Source: Theristus sp. LFF4_11 (taxonomy: Eukaryota > Nematoda > Chromadorea > Monhysterida > Xyalidae). Taken from it: a stretch of DNA of 64,000 nucleotides. The stretch covers positions 62,001-126,000 of the forward strand of contig JASANC010003403.1 of NCBI GenBank assembly GCA_030248135.1, in the 5' to 3' direction. A program made the translations under genes and the position numbers. A model generated the notes under the pieces. That model was not told the DNA's origin, made no database searches, and saw only the letters and a list, made by a program, of their open reading frames with translations. Shown here piece by piece: positions 1 through 11,200 of this stretch; within the stretch, counting starts at the first letter, position 1, and each line of letters opens with the position of its first letter.

Positions 1-579
1 TATTGTTTCCTGTCCGTCTACATAATGAAAATATATTCTCATATCGGGTGCAAAAACACACACAAGACTTGGCAATATTTGAAATCTGTAAAAAACTTTT
101 ATGGTTGAATCACAACTGCCGACAGCTGTTCGCTTTTCTGTCAAAAAACTTTTTTGCAAAATAAAATGTTTGAAAAATGTTTGTCGGTAAGTAATTCGGT
201 TTCGTTCCATCATTTTTATTCAGTCTCGGTCACGGTGATAATAAAAAAGGTGATCGGCTGAAAAACTGGATTTGTACCTTTGCTGTGCAAGCTCACTTAG
301 CAACCGATTTGCAGTCGCTTCACGCCAACAGATTTCCACTCCTTTAATGTGACGTTTACATCTTTCTGTCGCTCAACAACTCACTGTGTTTTTGCTGAGC
401 TTACTAGAAAGTGTTATGTTCCCCGTATCTTTATCCTTTCGATGCTCACTTACACACATTATTATGACAGCATTATAATGCTCAGTTTCAATCGGATATG
501 TGCGTTTTCTCCAGAGTGACTACCGTGAAAATATTTTCCTATCAACTTTCTTGACCTGTGCTTACTTTTTTTATAAAAT

Positions 580-1179
580 TCAAGTGGCATATTTTTGTGT
601 GAAGTATCTGGATTGGATTACTGCCGAGATGAAGAGCGTGGCTGCACACTGCTGAACGACAACACTAATCGAAGAATCTTGGAAGAACTTGCCCATTGTA
701 CAAGCACCCGAACTCTTGCTTGACGCAGCAACTATACATTTCCCAGTGGAACTGTCCGATTCCATACTAACCGTAACAGAGTCCATGAGCTTTGATTGAT
801 GATGAAAGCGAAATAATTCACATTGCAAACAAAATTATGCAGAGTGCCATTCTGTAAGTTTTGCAGCGCAGTTGTCTGATTTTAATTTTGATTGTGACTT
901 GCATGCTGGATTGTGTTTAGAAGCTGTGCTGAAATATTCACACACATCAGGTGGGTACAGTTTCCAATTGAAAGGAACACTAACGGCGTTGTCACGTTGT
1001 AACGATTCAGTAACCGGTTTTTCATAATAATTAACTTCTGAATGCTGACGGTTGATTTCAAGCGCTTCCCGGCGTATAGCATGTAACGCTGTCTTTTTTT
1101 CCTTCACACACGAACTTGCAGATAGAGATGAAGTGTTTGAGGAACAGGACGTGTAACAACCATTAATTTCACAATGTTG
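580..1179 (-). other. Unexplained minus-strand open frame with one internal stop
   Basis: On the minus strand the frame is open from an upstream TAA (1182-1180) down to 580, about 200 codons, broken only by one TAA at 837-835. Both halves are in the same frame. The composition looks like protein (Cys, Ser, Lys and Glu rich, e.g. EINRQHSEVNYYEKP in the first half and MESDSSTGKCIVAASSKSSG in the second). I do not recognise a domain. I see no GT donor near the stop that would splice it out. It could be the last exon of a neighbouring gene ending at 835 with chance openness beyond, a degraded exon, or chance. It lies upstream of, and opposite to, the K+ channel gene. Confidence 0.3.
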
Positions 1180-1389
1180 TTACGCTCCAAAGAACCCTTG
1201 TAAACATTCCGTAAAATATTGCGCTCGCGTGACGTGCATAAATCACACAACGCGCACATTTCGCTTTGTAGTTACAAACGACGTCAACAGAACCAACATC
1301 AACAGCTGGGCTCGCAGCTGCTCAACCATGTTGGCGGTGGGGGTCGTGAGAACAGCGCAGAGCCGGCCGCCGACTGTGTGGCCGTCAAT

Positions 1390-3419
1390 ATGGGCGCCTC
1401 GTCTGGTGGTGAGGGCGACGCAATGTTGGCCGCGGGCAGCACTGCCGGGCATCACCACAATCATCACAATCATCATCATCACAACCATGACGCACACAGC
1501 CACACCGACAGCTATCACCATGCGACGGACGCGCTCGCCTTGAATGCAACCACGCAGATGGTCGCTGAATTGGCAACAGGTGATGTTGTTCAGGTGTTGA
1601 TGCAAGCATTGCTCTCATTTGATTTCAGGTGTTCATTTGATTTTATTTTTGGTGCTGTAATAATGTTTTGATTTAGGCGGTGTGCTTCCACGATTCAGCG
1701 GCTCCCAATTGTCTCTCGACACGGCGCTCGCCAGCCTGCCCGCATTCGTCAAGGTGAACGTCGGCGGCTCCTCGTACACGATTCGCACGCGTATGCTCAT
1801 GCAACGCGGCCGGGACACGTTTCTGTCCGAGTTCGCTCGAATGGAACACTCCGAACGTCTTCGACACTGCGACGCTTTCCTGGACGAAACGAACGAGTAC
1901 TTTTTCGAGCGCTCTGCTAAACTGTTCGAGACGGTCTACAAATTCTATGCGACCGGCGCGTTGCACCGTCCGCTGGACGTTTGCCTGCAAGAGTTTTCCG
2001 ATGAACTGCTGTACTGGAGTATCTCCGACGATCACATGATGCCCTGCTGTACGCCGAAGATCATGGAAAAGGAGGTGGAAGAGCCGGATCTGTTCAAGGA
2101 CGTTCGCTACGGACGCATCCGACGCAAAGTGTGGGACTTTTGCGAGGGCGACGGCACGAAACTCTCGAATATATTCTCGTTGCTCTCTATTGGATTCGTC
2201 TTGATCTCAGTTGGCGGGCTTGTCGTCGGCTCGATACACGAGTTCCAGGTGAGAACGGTTTTGGGTCTTTTGCGGTACCGTGGTGCCCCTCTGGCTCGAC
2301 AATGCGACGGACACTAGCAGACCTGTGCAAGTGTTTTTGTAGTCGGAATCCTTTTATATTTTACGATGTTATACGTAGGTGCCGATCAACCGAACGAAAA
2401 TCTTCTACGAGGAGCCGCCGGCAGCGTCGAACTCGACGGCGATGGTGGCACGCGAAGTGCACTCGGTCCGCTGGGAGCCGCACCCGGCGTTCGAGTATCT
2501 CGAGACGGTCTGCATCGTCTGGTTCACGCTCGAGTTCGCGATTCGATTCGCGGTGGCGCCGGCGAAATGTCTATTCATGAAGGGCACACTGAATGTCGTC
2601 GACGTGCTTGCCATCGTGCCGTTCTACCTCGAGCTCGGCCTGAATCTGGCCGGCTTCGACACTGAGAAACTCGAGGACTTCAAGGGCGCGCTGCTGGTCG
2701 TGCGCGTGCTGCGTGTGCTGCGCGTCATGCGCATCTTGAAACTCGGCCGCTACTCGGCAGGCATGCGCACGTTCGCGTTGACGCTGAAGGCGTCCGCGAA
2801 GCAACTGGGCATGATGGCGATGGTGTTCGCGACGGGCGTCATCTTCTTCGCCACCATGGTCTACTTCATGGAGAAGGACGAGCCGAACACGCCGTTCACC
2901 AGCATACCGGCCGGCTTCTGGTGGTGCATCGTGACGATGACGACCGTCGGATACGGCGATGTCGTGCCTGCCACCACCGGTACGTACGGCATCGCCATCG
3001 CCATAGAACTCGCTTTGTAATTCTAGACCCTTTTATACACTTGTACGTGCAAGTTATCTGTGTAGCTCCCCTCCCGCACGCCCACCCGGTTTCAGAAACC
3101 TAAATCGAATCACGGTGATTTTGGAGTAGGGAGGGGCAATGGGACGCTGAGTGTCCTGTGGATCAGTGTTCTGGTTAAGTGAGTGGGACAGCCTCTAAGC
3201 CCCACCCTGCCCTGAAATACCAGTGAACTAAGCTTTGTCTGGATTCGTGATGGCTCTTGTTAACAACGATATACTATAAAGGCTTTCTTTTTTTAAATGA
3301 ATTTTGTCATTTTAGTGGGCAAACTGATTGGCAGCGCAGCGATCATGTGCGGAGTGCTGGTGCTCGCTCTACCGATCACGATTATTGTTGACAACTTTAT
3401 GAAAGTGTCCGGTAAATAA
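1390..3419 (+). CDS. Voltage-gated K+ channel alpha subunit (Kv, non-Shaker T1 class)
   Basis: A four-exon model, 1390-1579, 1677-2248, 2379-2979 and 3316-3419, gives about 488 residues with matching phases (1, 0, 1). The protein forms a tetrameric plasma-membrane K+ channel opened by depolarisation. Visible parts: a His/Asn-rich N-terminus (about 20 His around residues 20-50); a T1 tetramerisation domain starting VKVNVGG with the zinc motif HX5CX20CC, which marks Kv2/3/4-type rather than Shaker; S1 (ends SIHEFQ); S2 to S3; an S4 with regularly spaced Arg (RVLRVLRVMRILKLGR); the selectivity filter TMTTVGYGD; and S6 (VLALPITIIVDNF). The S6 hinge reads P-I-T where most Kv channels have P-X-P. 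The ATG at 1390 has A at -3 and G at +4, but the frame is open and protein-like back to a stop at 1201, so an upstream coding exon is possible. The stop at 3417-3419 follows S6 unusually closely; see 3817-4112. It is related to Shab/EXP-2-like channels; I cannot name the orthologue. Confidence 0.88.
1451..1530 (+). repeat. His/Asn-rich low-complexity tract in the channel N-terminus
   Basis: CAC/CAT and AAC/AAT codons alternate to give a run of His with interspersed Asn ahead of the T1 domain. The tract is coded within exon 1, in frame with the downstream exon. Such tracts can bind divalent metals or simply be a slippage product; the sequence alone does not decide. Confidence 0.75.
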
Positions 3420-3816
3420 TGATATTTGAGTTAAAACTGTTTTTGAATTGATGTGGCTTTATTGTGGAATTATCGAAATTTGCAAAACATTTTGCCTGCA
3501 AATTACGCTTGGAAAAACATAATGTTTTGTTTTGTTTTTGTCCTACGAGCGAGAAATTTTCATTATGTTCGCTCATTGGATGTTAAAAAAGTATGTTGGT
3601 CAGTCAAAAGGGTGATATCATGATTAACAAAACGTGTGCTTTTCAAACAATAGTGTGCTTTCTTGTGCGATTACCAGCATCAAGCTTTTTCGACATACAT
3701 CAATACGGCATGAAAATTTTAAAAAAATGAATGCTATAGTCTGAGAATTTATAACCTGGTGAAAATTATATTTGTTGTGATTTTAGTGTTTCTGTATAAA
3801 TGTCCATGTTGATCAG

Positions 3817-4112
3817 TTTTGGTACACCAACGAAAAGCAAAATACAGCGCAATTTATCGACACCCGACGACTTTTTTGAGTCGTGTAAAGCTGTTTGTGA
3901 GCGCTCTCCGTATTGCTTTCACACTGGACGATTACTTTGATGAAATACACCACCACTCCAAAAAACGGTCTATCATCAACCATCATGAGACGCTTCTCAC
4001 CATTCGCCAGTTTCTTGTCAACCTTTCACCGCCAACATTCGCCACCTGCCAACTACACTCAGGGCGTCTAGAAAACTACCTACAACGAAAAAACAAGCTC
4101 AGCTCGCTCTAA
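3817..4112 (+). CDS. Candidate C-terminal exon of the K+ channel
   Basis: The channel frame stops almost at once after S6, yet the sequence there (TCCG then GTAAAT at 3412) is a fair splice donor in phase 1. An acceptor (GATCAG, ending at 3816) opens a matching phase-1 frame of 98 codons to a TAA at 4110-4112, rich in His, Lys, Arg and Leu. A plus-strand AATAAA follows at 4314-4319. Together this would give a channel of about 584 residues with a normal cytoplasmic tail. Against it, the acceptor has a poor pyrimidine tract and I recognise no motif in the tail. Confidence 0.35.
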
Positions 4113-4313
4113 AATTTGGTTCAACACTTATAGATCTGAAATTTAGAGCGCTGTTTTGGATGTGTGGTTGCCGTTTGAATGTGTTTAAATTTTTTTTGAT
4201 TTTATCAAGGACGCACGCATCTCATTGTTTTCGCTAAGCTTCTGACCTAAAAAATCAAGTACGATCCACCGTTTCTTCCATCGTGTTTTTTTTTGTTTAA
4301 CAACCCTCTACCC

Positions 4314-4319
4314 AATAAA
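4314..4319 (+). terminator. Poly(A) signal AATAAA, K+ channel gene
   Basis: AATAAA lies about 200 nt past the stop of the candidate C-terminal channel exon and about 900 nt past the shorter stop at 3419. Its spacing favours the longer channel model. It is a single hexamer and not proof. Confidence 0.35.
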
Positions 4320-4561
4320 CAAATGAAAAGTATGGTGTAAAGTACAGACACTCAGAAAGTTTTTCTCAATAATCCTAACACACAAAAATCATACGCGCGC
4401 GTGCACAGCGGTGACGATATTGAAGTTGTTTGCGACACAAAACTGTCAAAACATTTTAGAGTGCCGTTCAATCAATCCATCAATCATAATCCACTGGAAC
4501 GGAACGCTTTCATTTCAACAATAGAAGACAGCCCAGTTTTTTACGGGTGAAGTTGGGGATA

Positions 4562-4567
4562 TTTATT
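4562..4567 (-). terminator. Poly(A) signal AATAAA, titin-like gene
   Basis: The plus strand reads TTTATT, giving AATAAA on the minus strand about 150 nt past the TAG at 4719-4717. The position fits cleavage and polyadenylation of the giant transcript. A single hexamer in AT-rich DNA is weak evidence. Confidence 0.35.
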
Positions 4568-4716
4568 TTGAAATTTGCGTTCGCAACTCATGGGGCATGG
4601 TTGTTTACGGAGGAGCTGGTAAGCCAGTACACACGAGCAATATTTTCACTACATTTGCACCACAAGGTATTCATGAAAATGTTTTTTTAAGTTTATGTAG
4701 CAAAAAATATACGCCA

Positions 4717-5215
4717 CTAACCAACGAATGAGAGCTTCAGTTTGACTTGTTCGCTGTTGTCATGCAGTTGTGTCTCTTTGTAGCGCTCGGGAACATTGAT
4801 TTTAGGTGCACAAACGTACGTCATCTCAGCTTCGCTATGATCTTGGCCGGCTGAGTTTGATACGACCACCTAGAATTTGCTCAAACTTTGCAAAAAGTTT
4901 TATCAAATTCCATTGAAATTTCGCTGAAAACAACGAAATCGCGGCTGTAGCTTCAAGCGTTTCCCACGATCATTTTGAAATCACAAACTTTTATTTTTCC
5001 TTCGTCGTCCGAGCGCATTTCGCCGATGATCAAAGTCGAGCTGCCTTCGGATTTCTCGAACCATTTGTGAGAGCTGGCGTATATTTGGCGCTCGTTGTGA
5101 TACCAGGTGACTTCAGGCATTGGCTTGCCCGTGTACGTCACCGTCATTTTCCCCTTCGTTTTGTCTTTCACCGCACACGACACGAGCGGTGTTGTGATCT
5201 TTGCTGGCTGTTTGC
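4717..5215 (-). CDS. C-terminal Ig exons of the titin-like gene
   Basis: Two exons. 5215-4989 begins an Ig domain (Trp in PEVTWYHNERQ, E-strand SSTLIIGE, then DDEGKIK). 4869-4717 completes it (VVVSNSAGQDHSEAE) and starts another Ig (APKINVPERYKETQ, then EQVKLKLSFVG) before a TAG. The join is phase 0 with a good donor at 4988 and acceptor at 4870. The second Ig is cut off after its B strand: either the protein really ends in a partial Ig, or GTTAGT at 4721 is a donor leading to an exon that I cannot find. Confidence 0.75.
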
Positions 5216-8200
5216 CTGTAACGATTCATCGTGATGGGTTTGTCGTTTGTTTTCTTGAGTGCTGTTGAACTTGATGTTGACTTTGGTTTCAGGAAAATGT
5301 GGAAACAGCAGAAAAAAGTGAGCTATTCACCAGTTGTGTCTTCACACTTGACGCTGTCGGATTCGGGACTCGGTTCGCCCATTCCAACCTCGTTCTCGGC
5401 ACACACTCGGAACACGTAGGATGTGTTCTCGATTAAAGATTGAACCTGAACGAACCGGAAATCGCTTCAGACTGTTGATAAGTAACTTGTGAGTTTACAA
5501 AAGCTAAAAAGACCACCAGGCCATTACTAACCTCGCAATTTGTCGTTCGGATCACGGATCGACTGGTGACGGTCCACTTTGACTTTGTTGTTTCGCGTTT
5601 CTCAATGACATAGTTGCCAATCGGTGCTCCGCCGTCGTTCTCCGGTGGCGTCCATTCGAGTGACGCACTGGTCGCACTGATCTTTGTCACCACTGGCTTG
5701 CCAGGTGCCCCGGGGCGTTCTGCGCGCGAGAGTAAACATTCTGTTTGACTATACAATGTACATGGATAATTGCGTTTTTGTCATAACGGTTGAAATGGAT
5801 ATTCATTACCGAATCGCTTCTTCGTCTGCACCGGTTCTTTCAACTGGATCGTTTCTCCCGTGCCAACGGCATTCCGTGCCGCAACACGGAACAGATATTT
5901 GCTGTTTTCTTTCAGCTTTTGTACCGTGAACTCGCTCACAAATTCTGGTACCTGTGTGCAAAATTGTACAATGTGCATAAACAGTTTCGTGGATTGTCAT
6001 GTCAGTCTCTAATATTGAGTTTGTAAACATGCTTAGGCTTAGAAGAGCTTGCAAACGTGTGCTGACCTCGATTTCTTCCCACAATTTGCCGTGCATGTCA
6101 CGCTTCGACAGAACGTAGCCGACAATTGGCGACCCACCGTCATCCTCTGGCGGGCCCCAGGTTAGCGTTGCTGTGTTCGTTGTCACTGATTTCACTGCTA
6201 GTGGTGAGGTGCCTGAGTGTGTGTGTGTGTGCATTATTATTTCCTGAGTAAAAGCACATCAATTCTGTCAATCCATTGAAAAATAATTTGTTGGAAAAAC
6301 GCACAAAGTCCTGGTGGGTGCGCTTTGCCGGCGACACGTTGTGCCTTCACCGGTTCCGTCGTTTGCAGTGGCTCCGATTGGCCGACGGCATTCACTGCAA
6401 TCACACGCACGTGATACTCAGCACCGACTTCCAAATCGTGGATCTCACAGGTGGTTTGATCGACGTTCACTGTTGCCGCCTAAAATTTTTCATTTCGTTA
6501 TTTCACTCGTTCAAAAGACTGTGTCAACTAATATCAAGAAATATAACCCATTCAACAATTTCTGAAAATAAAACGACCTGCAGCCACGCGGTGCGACTTG
6601 TCTCGCGGATCATGACGGTGTACGAGAGCAAAGCTGAGTTTCCGTCGTGTTTCGGCGGATTCCACGAGCAGTCGAACGAAGTCTCGGTTTTCGGCGTCAG
6701 CGTCAGCAGCGGCTCCGGTGGGCTTGGCTCGGTCGGCGGCGCCTTCAGCTGCACGGTCGCTGATGTGGCGTAGTCGCCGAGGCCAGCCTCGTTCTTGGCT
6801 GCCACACGGAACGTGTACGATGCGTCCGTGTCCAAGTGCTCGGCTGTCCAGCTCAGCGTCGGCGGCTTCACGGTGGCGATCGTCGCGAAATCGCTCTGCT
6901 TCGCAACATTCTTCGCTTCGATCACGTATCTGGAAACGCGTTTTTTTTTCTTTTGTACTATGTTACGCTTATGTGAAGGCAGTAATGGATTCCTTATGAT
7001 AGTGTCGTTTGCTGCATATTGTTGTTTCACACTTGTTGTTTCAGTTTTGAATTCTTGTTTATTTTTGAATTTTCAATTTGTAACTTGACAATTTGTTTGA
7101 TTTTAAGGTTTGAATATGAGTTTTTTGTTGTTTGTAACGCCGCACACAGGCACAGTACAATTTTTCGAGCGCTGACAAACGTACTGCGTTATTTCGCTGC
7201 CGCCATTGTCCTGCGGTGCACGCCAGCGCAGTTTGCACGATCGTTGCGTGATTTCGGTGATATCGATCGGCTCACCAACCGCTCCCGGCGTTTGAACTGG
7301 TTTCCGAGGGCGGAACGACTCCTTCGACTGGAGGTACGGACCAGTGCCAACCGCATTGACGGCCGCCACACGGAAGTCGTACTCAAATTCAGCGGACAGT
7401 TTTGTGACAGTGTGCTCGAGTTTTGTGTCCTTCGTTGTTGTCACCGTCATCCACGACTGTAAAAATTGCACATTCATATCAATCACGAAACCACATTAGA
7501 TGGAAAAGTTTTCTGATGAAATACGTACTGTAGCTAACGAACGCATCGATAAAATTTACACCTGTTTAGATTTTTCCTTGCGTTGTACAAGGTAGCCGGT
7601 AATCTCGGAGCCTCCGTTGTTCTCCGGTTTTTTCCAGGAGACCGACACAGAGCCTTCGCCGACTAGTTTCAGACCCATCGGTCCAACGGGCGCCGACGGC
7701 AGACCTGAACATACAAAGTAACGCGGTGATTACAGAAAGCAAAACACGCTCAGTTGACTTTGTGAGGTGAAAAGCATTGCGGACGAACCAGCTGAGCTGC
7801 GAATCAGAACCGATTCGTCAGTGCAGAGCGCGTCGCTGACACCGACGTCGTTCTCGGCGACGACACGGAAGTCATACTTGACGTTTTCGGTGAGCGATTT
7901 CAGCTGCACTTTCGTAATGCCGACTTCGGTGCGCGCCGCATGCGACCACGTTTGACGGTTCGCTTCGCGTTTCTCGACGGCGTATCCGATCAATGGACTG
8001 CCACCGTCCGATGTTGGTGCGTTCCACTGGAGAGTGCACGTTGTTGTGTCAACGTCGCTGACGTCCAGTGGTCCCTCGGGGGCACTTGGACGATCTACAA
8101 CGAACAATGGCTATATCTTGACCGTAGCGAACTGAAACGGTAGGTACATGTATGTTGGTGTTGTAAATTGATGTGCAATATTTTTACAGTTCACGTTTAT

Positions 8201-11200
8201 TTTGTGTCACCATTATCGCACCAGTGTAATTGAGTAACTAGATGATACCTTTAACGACAACATTTGTGCTGACGTCCGCTTTTCCGAGACGATTCTGCGC
8301 GATGATGTCGTAGCGACCGGAATCATCGGCGACAACCTTGCTGGCCGTGATTTCGACGGTTCCATTTTCGGTCGCTATTGCCAGACGGTCGGTTCGCTGT
8401 ATCACTTGGCTGTCCTTCTGCACTGTTATCAGCGGCTTGGGTGTGCCGGTGTACTGAGCGTTCATGCGCATCGGCTCGCCTGCCTTCATTGTCAGGCTCG
8501 ATGCGCTGTTCAATGTCAACGTCGGCGCCTCTGCAAGACGTACGGTTGATTTATGCAATCGGGTGCGATCGAATTGACGTCGCTCACGTCTAAACACGAT
8601 CGTTTGCCGTGCACAATCACCCGAGTTTGATCCATACCTTCATCTATTTCTTCGTGTGAACGGATCAGCAAAACTAAAAGTCCTGCTGTTGCTGTGCATT
8701 TGTGCATTGCTGTTGTTTTAGAGCACATACGTTCAAAAATAAGCTGTATCAGACAAGGCACAATTGTGTTCCGTATCATATCTACTGTTCCAGTTACATA
8801 TCGCAATTTTTACCTTGCACTTGCACCGTGATAGTCGACTCGACTGAGGTGACTGCGTTTTCTGCACGACACACATAAGCACCCGAATCTTCTGGTTTGC
8901 AATTTCGTATTGTTAGCGTCGCGGACGAGTCTTCCGGACTGGCCGATTTTTCGAAGCGTTTTCCATCGAGACGTTTGCCGTCTTTGTGCCAGGACACTTG
9001 CGGCGTTGGTTCGCCTGAAAATATTCATGAGAGTTTATAACTTAGACGTTAGCGTTTGCTTTAAACAAGTTTAAAGAAATGATGAACTTGTCCGTGCAAC
9101 AGAATCACCTCGAATGACAGCAGTGATGTGTGCGTCTTCGCCAACGTAACAAGTGATGTCCTCCAGTGGTTTGACAATAACTGGCGGTGAACCAGCGGGC
9201 GTTATCAACAGTGGCGAACTCTCCGGCGACGGTTTACTGTCGCCAACTGCATTGCGTGCCGTCGCGCGAAATATGAACTGCTCATTCGTTTTCAACTTGA
9301 CCACCTTGAACTTGTTCTCCGAAATTAGCTTGCCTTCGTTGGCTTTGTGCCAGTTCTCCGATTTCAACCGTCGTATTTCGAGAATATACCTGCGGTAAGG
9401 TATTGATAATATTAGGTTAAAGGTACAATAATGTATGCATTTTTTACAATGCACTACAATCAATCCATAAATACTGATCTATACCCAGTGATTGGTGATC
9501 CGCCATCATGTGTTGGAATGTCCCACGTCAGTTCAACAGAAGTAGGCGTCATCGAAGTTGGGCGTGGAGCGCCTGGTGCCTCGGGTACTGAAAGACCATT
9601 GTGAAAGCTGATCAACAAAATGAACGAAAAGTAAAATGACGTTAAAACTCTTCCGTACCGGTTTTCTTGTCAATCGCCTTCACCATCAGGCACGGCTTAC
9701 TAGGTATGGACATGCCAACCGAATTTACGGCTATCACTCGATACTGATATTCAACCATGGTCTCCACTGTTTCGTCAATCCAAGTCGTCTCGATTATTGT
9801 TTGTTGGTTTAAAACCACCCAGGTACCTGCCATACCAACACGACGCTCGAGCACCTAATCAAAACGACACAGTTTGAGAAGGAGAGTTTTTTTTTTAATG
9901 AAAGAGTCTAAAGGTTAAAGAGTGCTGACATAGCCAATGATTGGAGTGCCGCCGTCACGTTTTGGTGCCTGCCACTGTATCACACATTTCTTGCTGGAAA
10001 CGTCAAGCACTTCCACTTGACCCGGTGGCGAAGCAATCGTGAATGCACTGGTTGCTCGTATTTCATCGGTCACGGCTGGTGTGCCCGGGCCATATGCATT
10101 CATGGCCATCACACGAAAACGATATCCATCACCTGCAACAGCACAAGCATTCAGAGTTTTTTGTTCATTTCAAGTGTAAACTTGAATGGCTGCAAAAATA
10201 AATGTTGATAGCAACGCTGTTCTTGATATCCTCACCTTCAACCAAGTCGTTGACAGTGAAATTCGTTTGTGATGCTGGCACTTTGCCGACTGCATGCCAA
10301 CGATTCTGATCGGTACGGCATTTTTCGATTGCGTAACCGTTCAGCTCGGCCAGTCCGGTGTCTTTTGGCGGCTTCCACTCGAGCGTAATGCTGGTCGCTT
10401 CCACTGTTGCAACGGTCAAATCGGTCGGTGGGCCGGCGACGTCGCGCACAACCACAGTGAAGTCTTGTGTTGTTGTGCCGTGCTCGTTGGTCGCACAAAT
10501 TGTGAAGTCGCCTCCATCGCTATTGCGAGTCTGACAAAATTAATATATAGTTAGGTAGTTAGTTCTGTTTGTTTTTGAAGAAACAGATGTTTTTTAAGAA
10601 GTTTCATTTGACTCTTATGGTTACCTTTTTCAGAGTCCATGTGAAGGTCTGCTGTTCGTAACTGCTGCTGACACGTTCGTGGCTTTCCACCAATGCGTTA
10701 GCGACCGGTTGGTTCTTGAACAAAACGCTGACTCCCGGTTTTGGCGTTCCCTCAATCACTGCTTGCACGCTAATCTCATCATCGCGATCAACCAACAACT
10801 GCAGGTACTTATCGTGCATCACAATCTGCGGTTTTGCGCCACCGGTCTCTTTTTCATCTGACGCTAGTTGCACCGTTAGTTTTTCAGACAAATCCTCTGC
10901 TGGTTTTTCTGGGCGTTCTTTTCTGGCCAGTTGCAGCGTTGCTCCAGCATCAACATCTTCTGGTCGTTCTGGTGCTTGTTCGCTTGGTAGAGTAAGACTT
11001 GCGCTTACATCTTGGTCGTCAGGCTTCGTCGCATCGGATGGTTTTAGTTGAACTGTAAAAGCTCCTGTGGTATCCTCGGCGACTTCAGTTTTCTTTTCGG
11101 GTGCCGTTACTGAGATATCGACTTTTTCCTCTGGCTTAGATGATGTCGATTTTACAACTGCTTCATCAACTGCGCGTTTTACAATTGTTTCGGATACGTC

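Larger units (their letters stand above)
3420..4716. other. Convergent 3' flanks between channel and titin-like genes
   Basis: Apart from the candidate channel exon, this stretch holds a plus-strand AATAAA at 4314-4319 and a minus-strand AATAAA (4567-4562). The latter is about 150 nt beyond the last stop of the titin-like gene, so the two genes may end tail to tail within about 300 nt. Two overlapping plus-strand open frames at 4340-4730 are treated as a finding. No kinase-like sequence is present on either strand. Confidence 0.5.

Noticed and set aside
1229..1605. Other open frames over exon 1 of the channel, both strands
   Set aside because: Low-complexity Ile/Thr or Val/Met runs that are frame-shifted readings of the His codon tract.
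3060..3260. GC-rich block inside the last channel intron
   Set aside because: No frame continues the channel and no second copy was noticed in the window; simply intron sequence as far as I can see.
4201..4260. Minus-strand acceptor TTTTTTAG followed by QKLSENNEMRASLIKS as a next Ig exon
   Set aside because: Phase fits the 4721 donor, but the Trp-containing part of the Ig would be missing and the frame stops after 20 codons; too weak to annotate.
4548..4640. NSWG motif suggesting a papain-type protease
   Set aside because: Four residues only; no Cys or His active-site context and no pro-region nearby.
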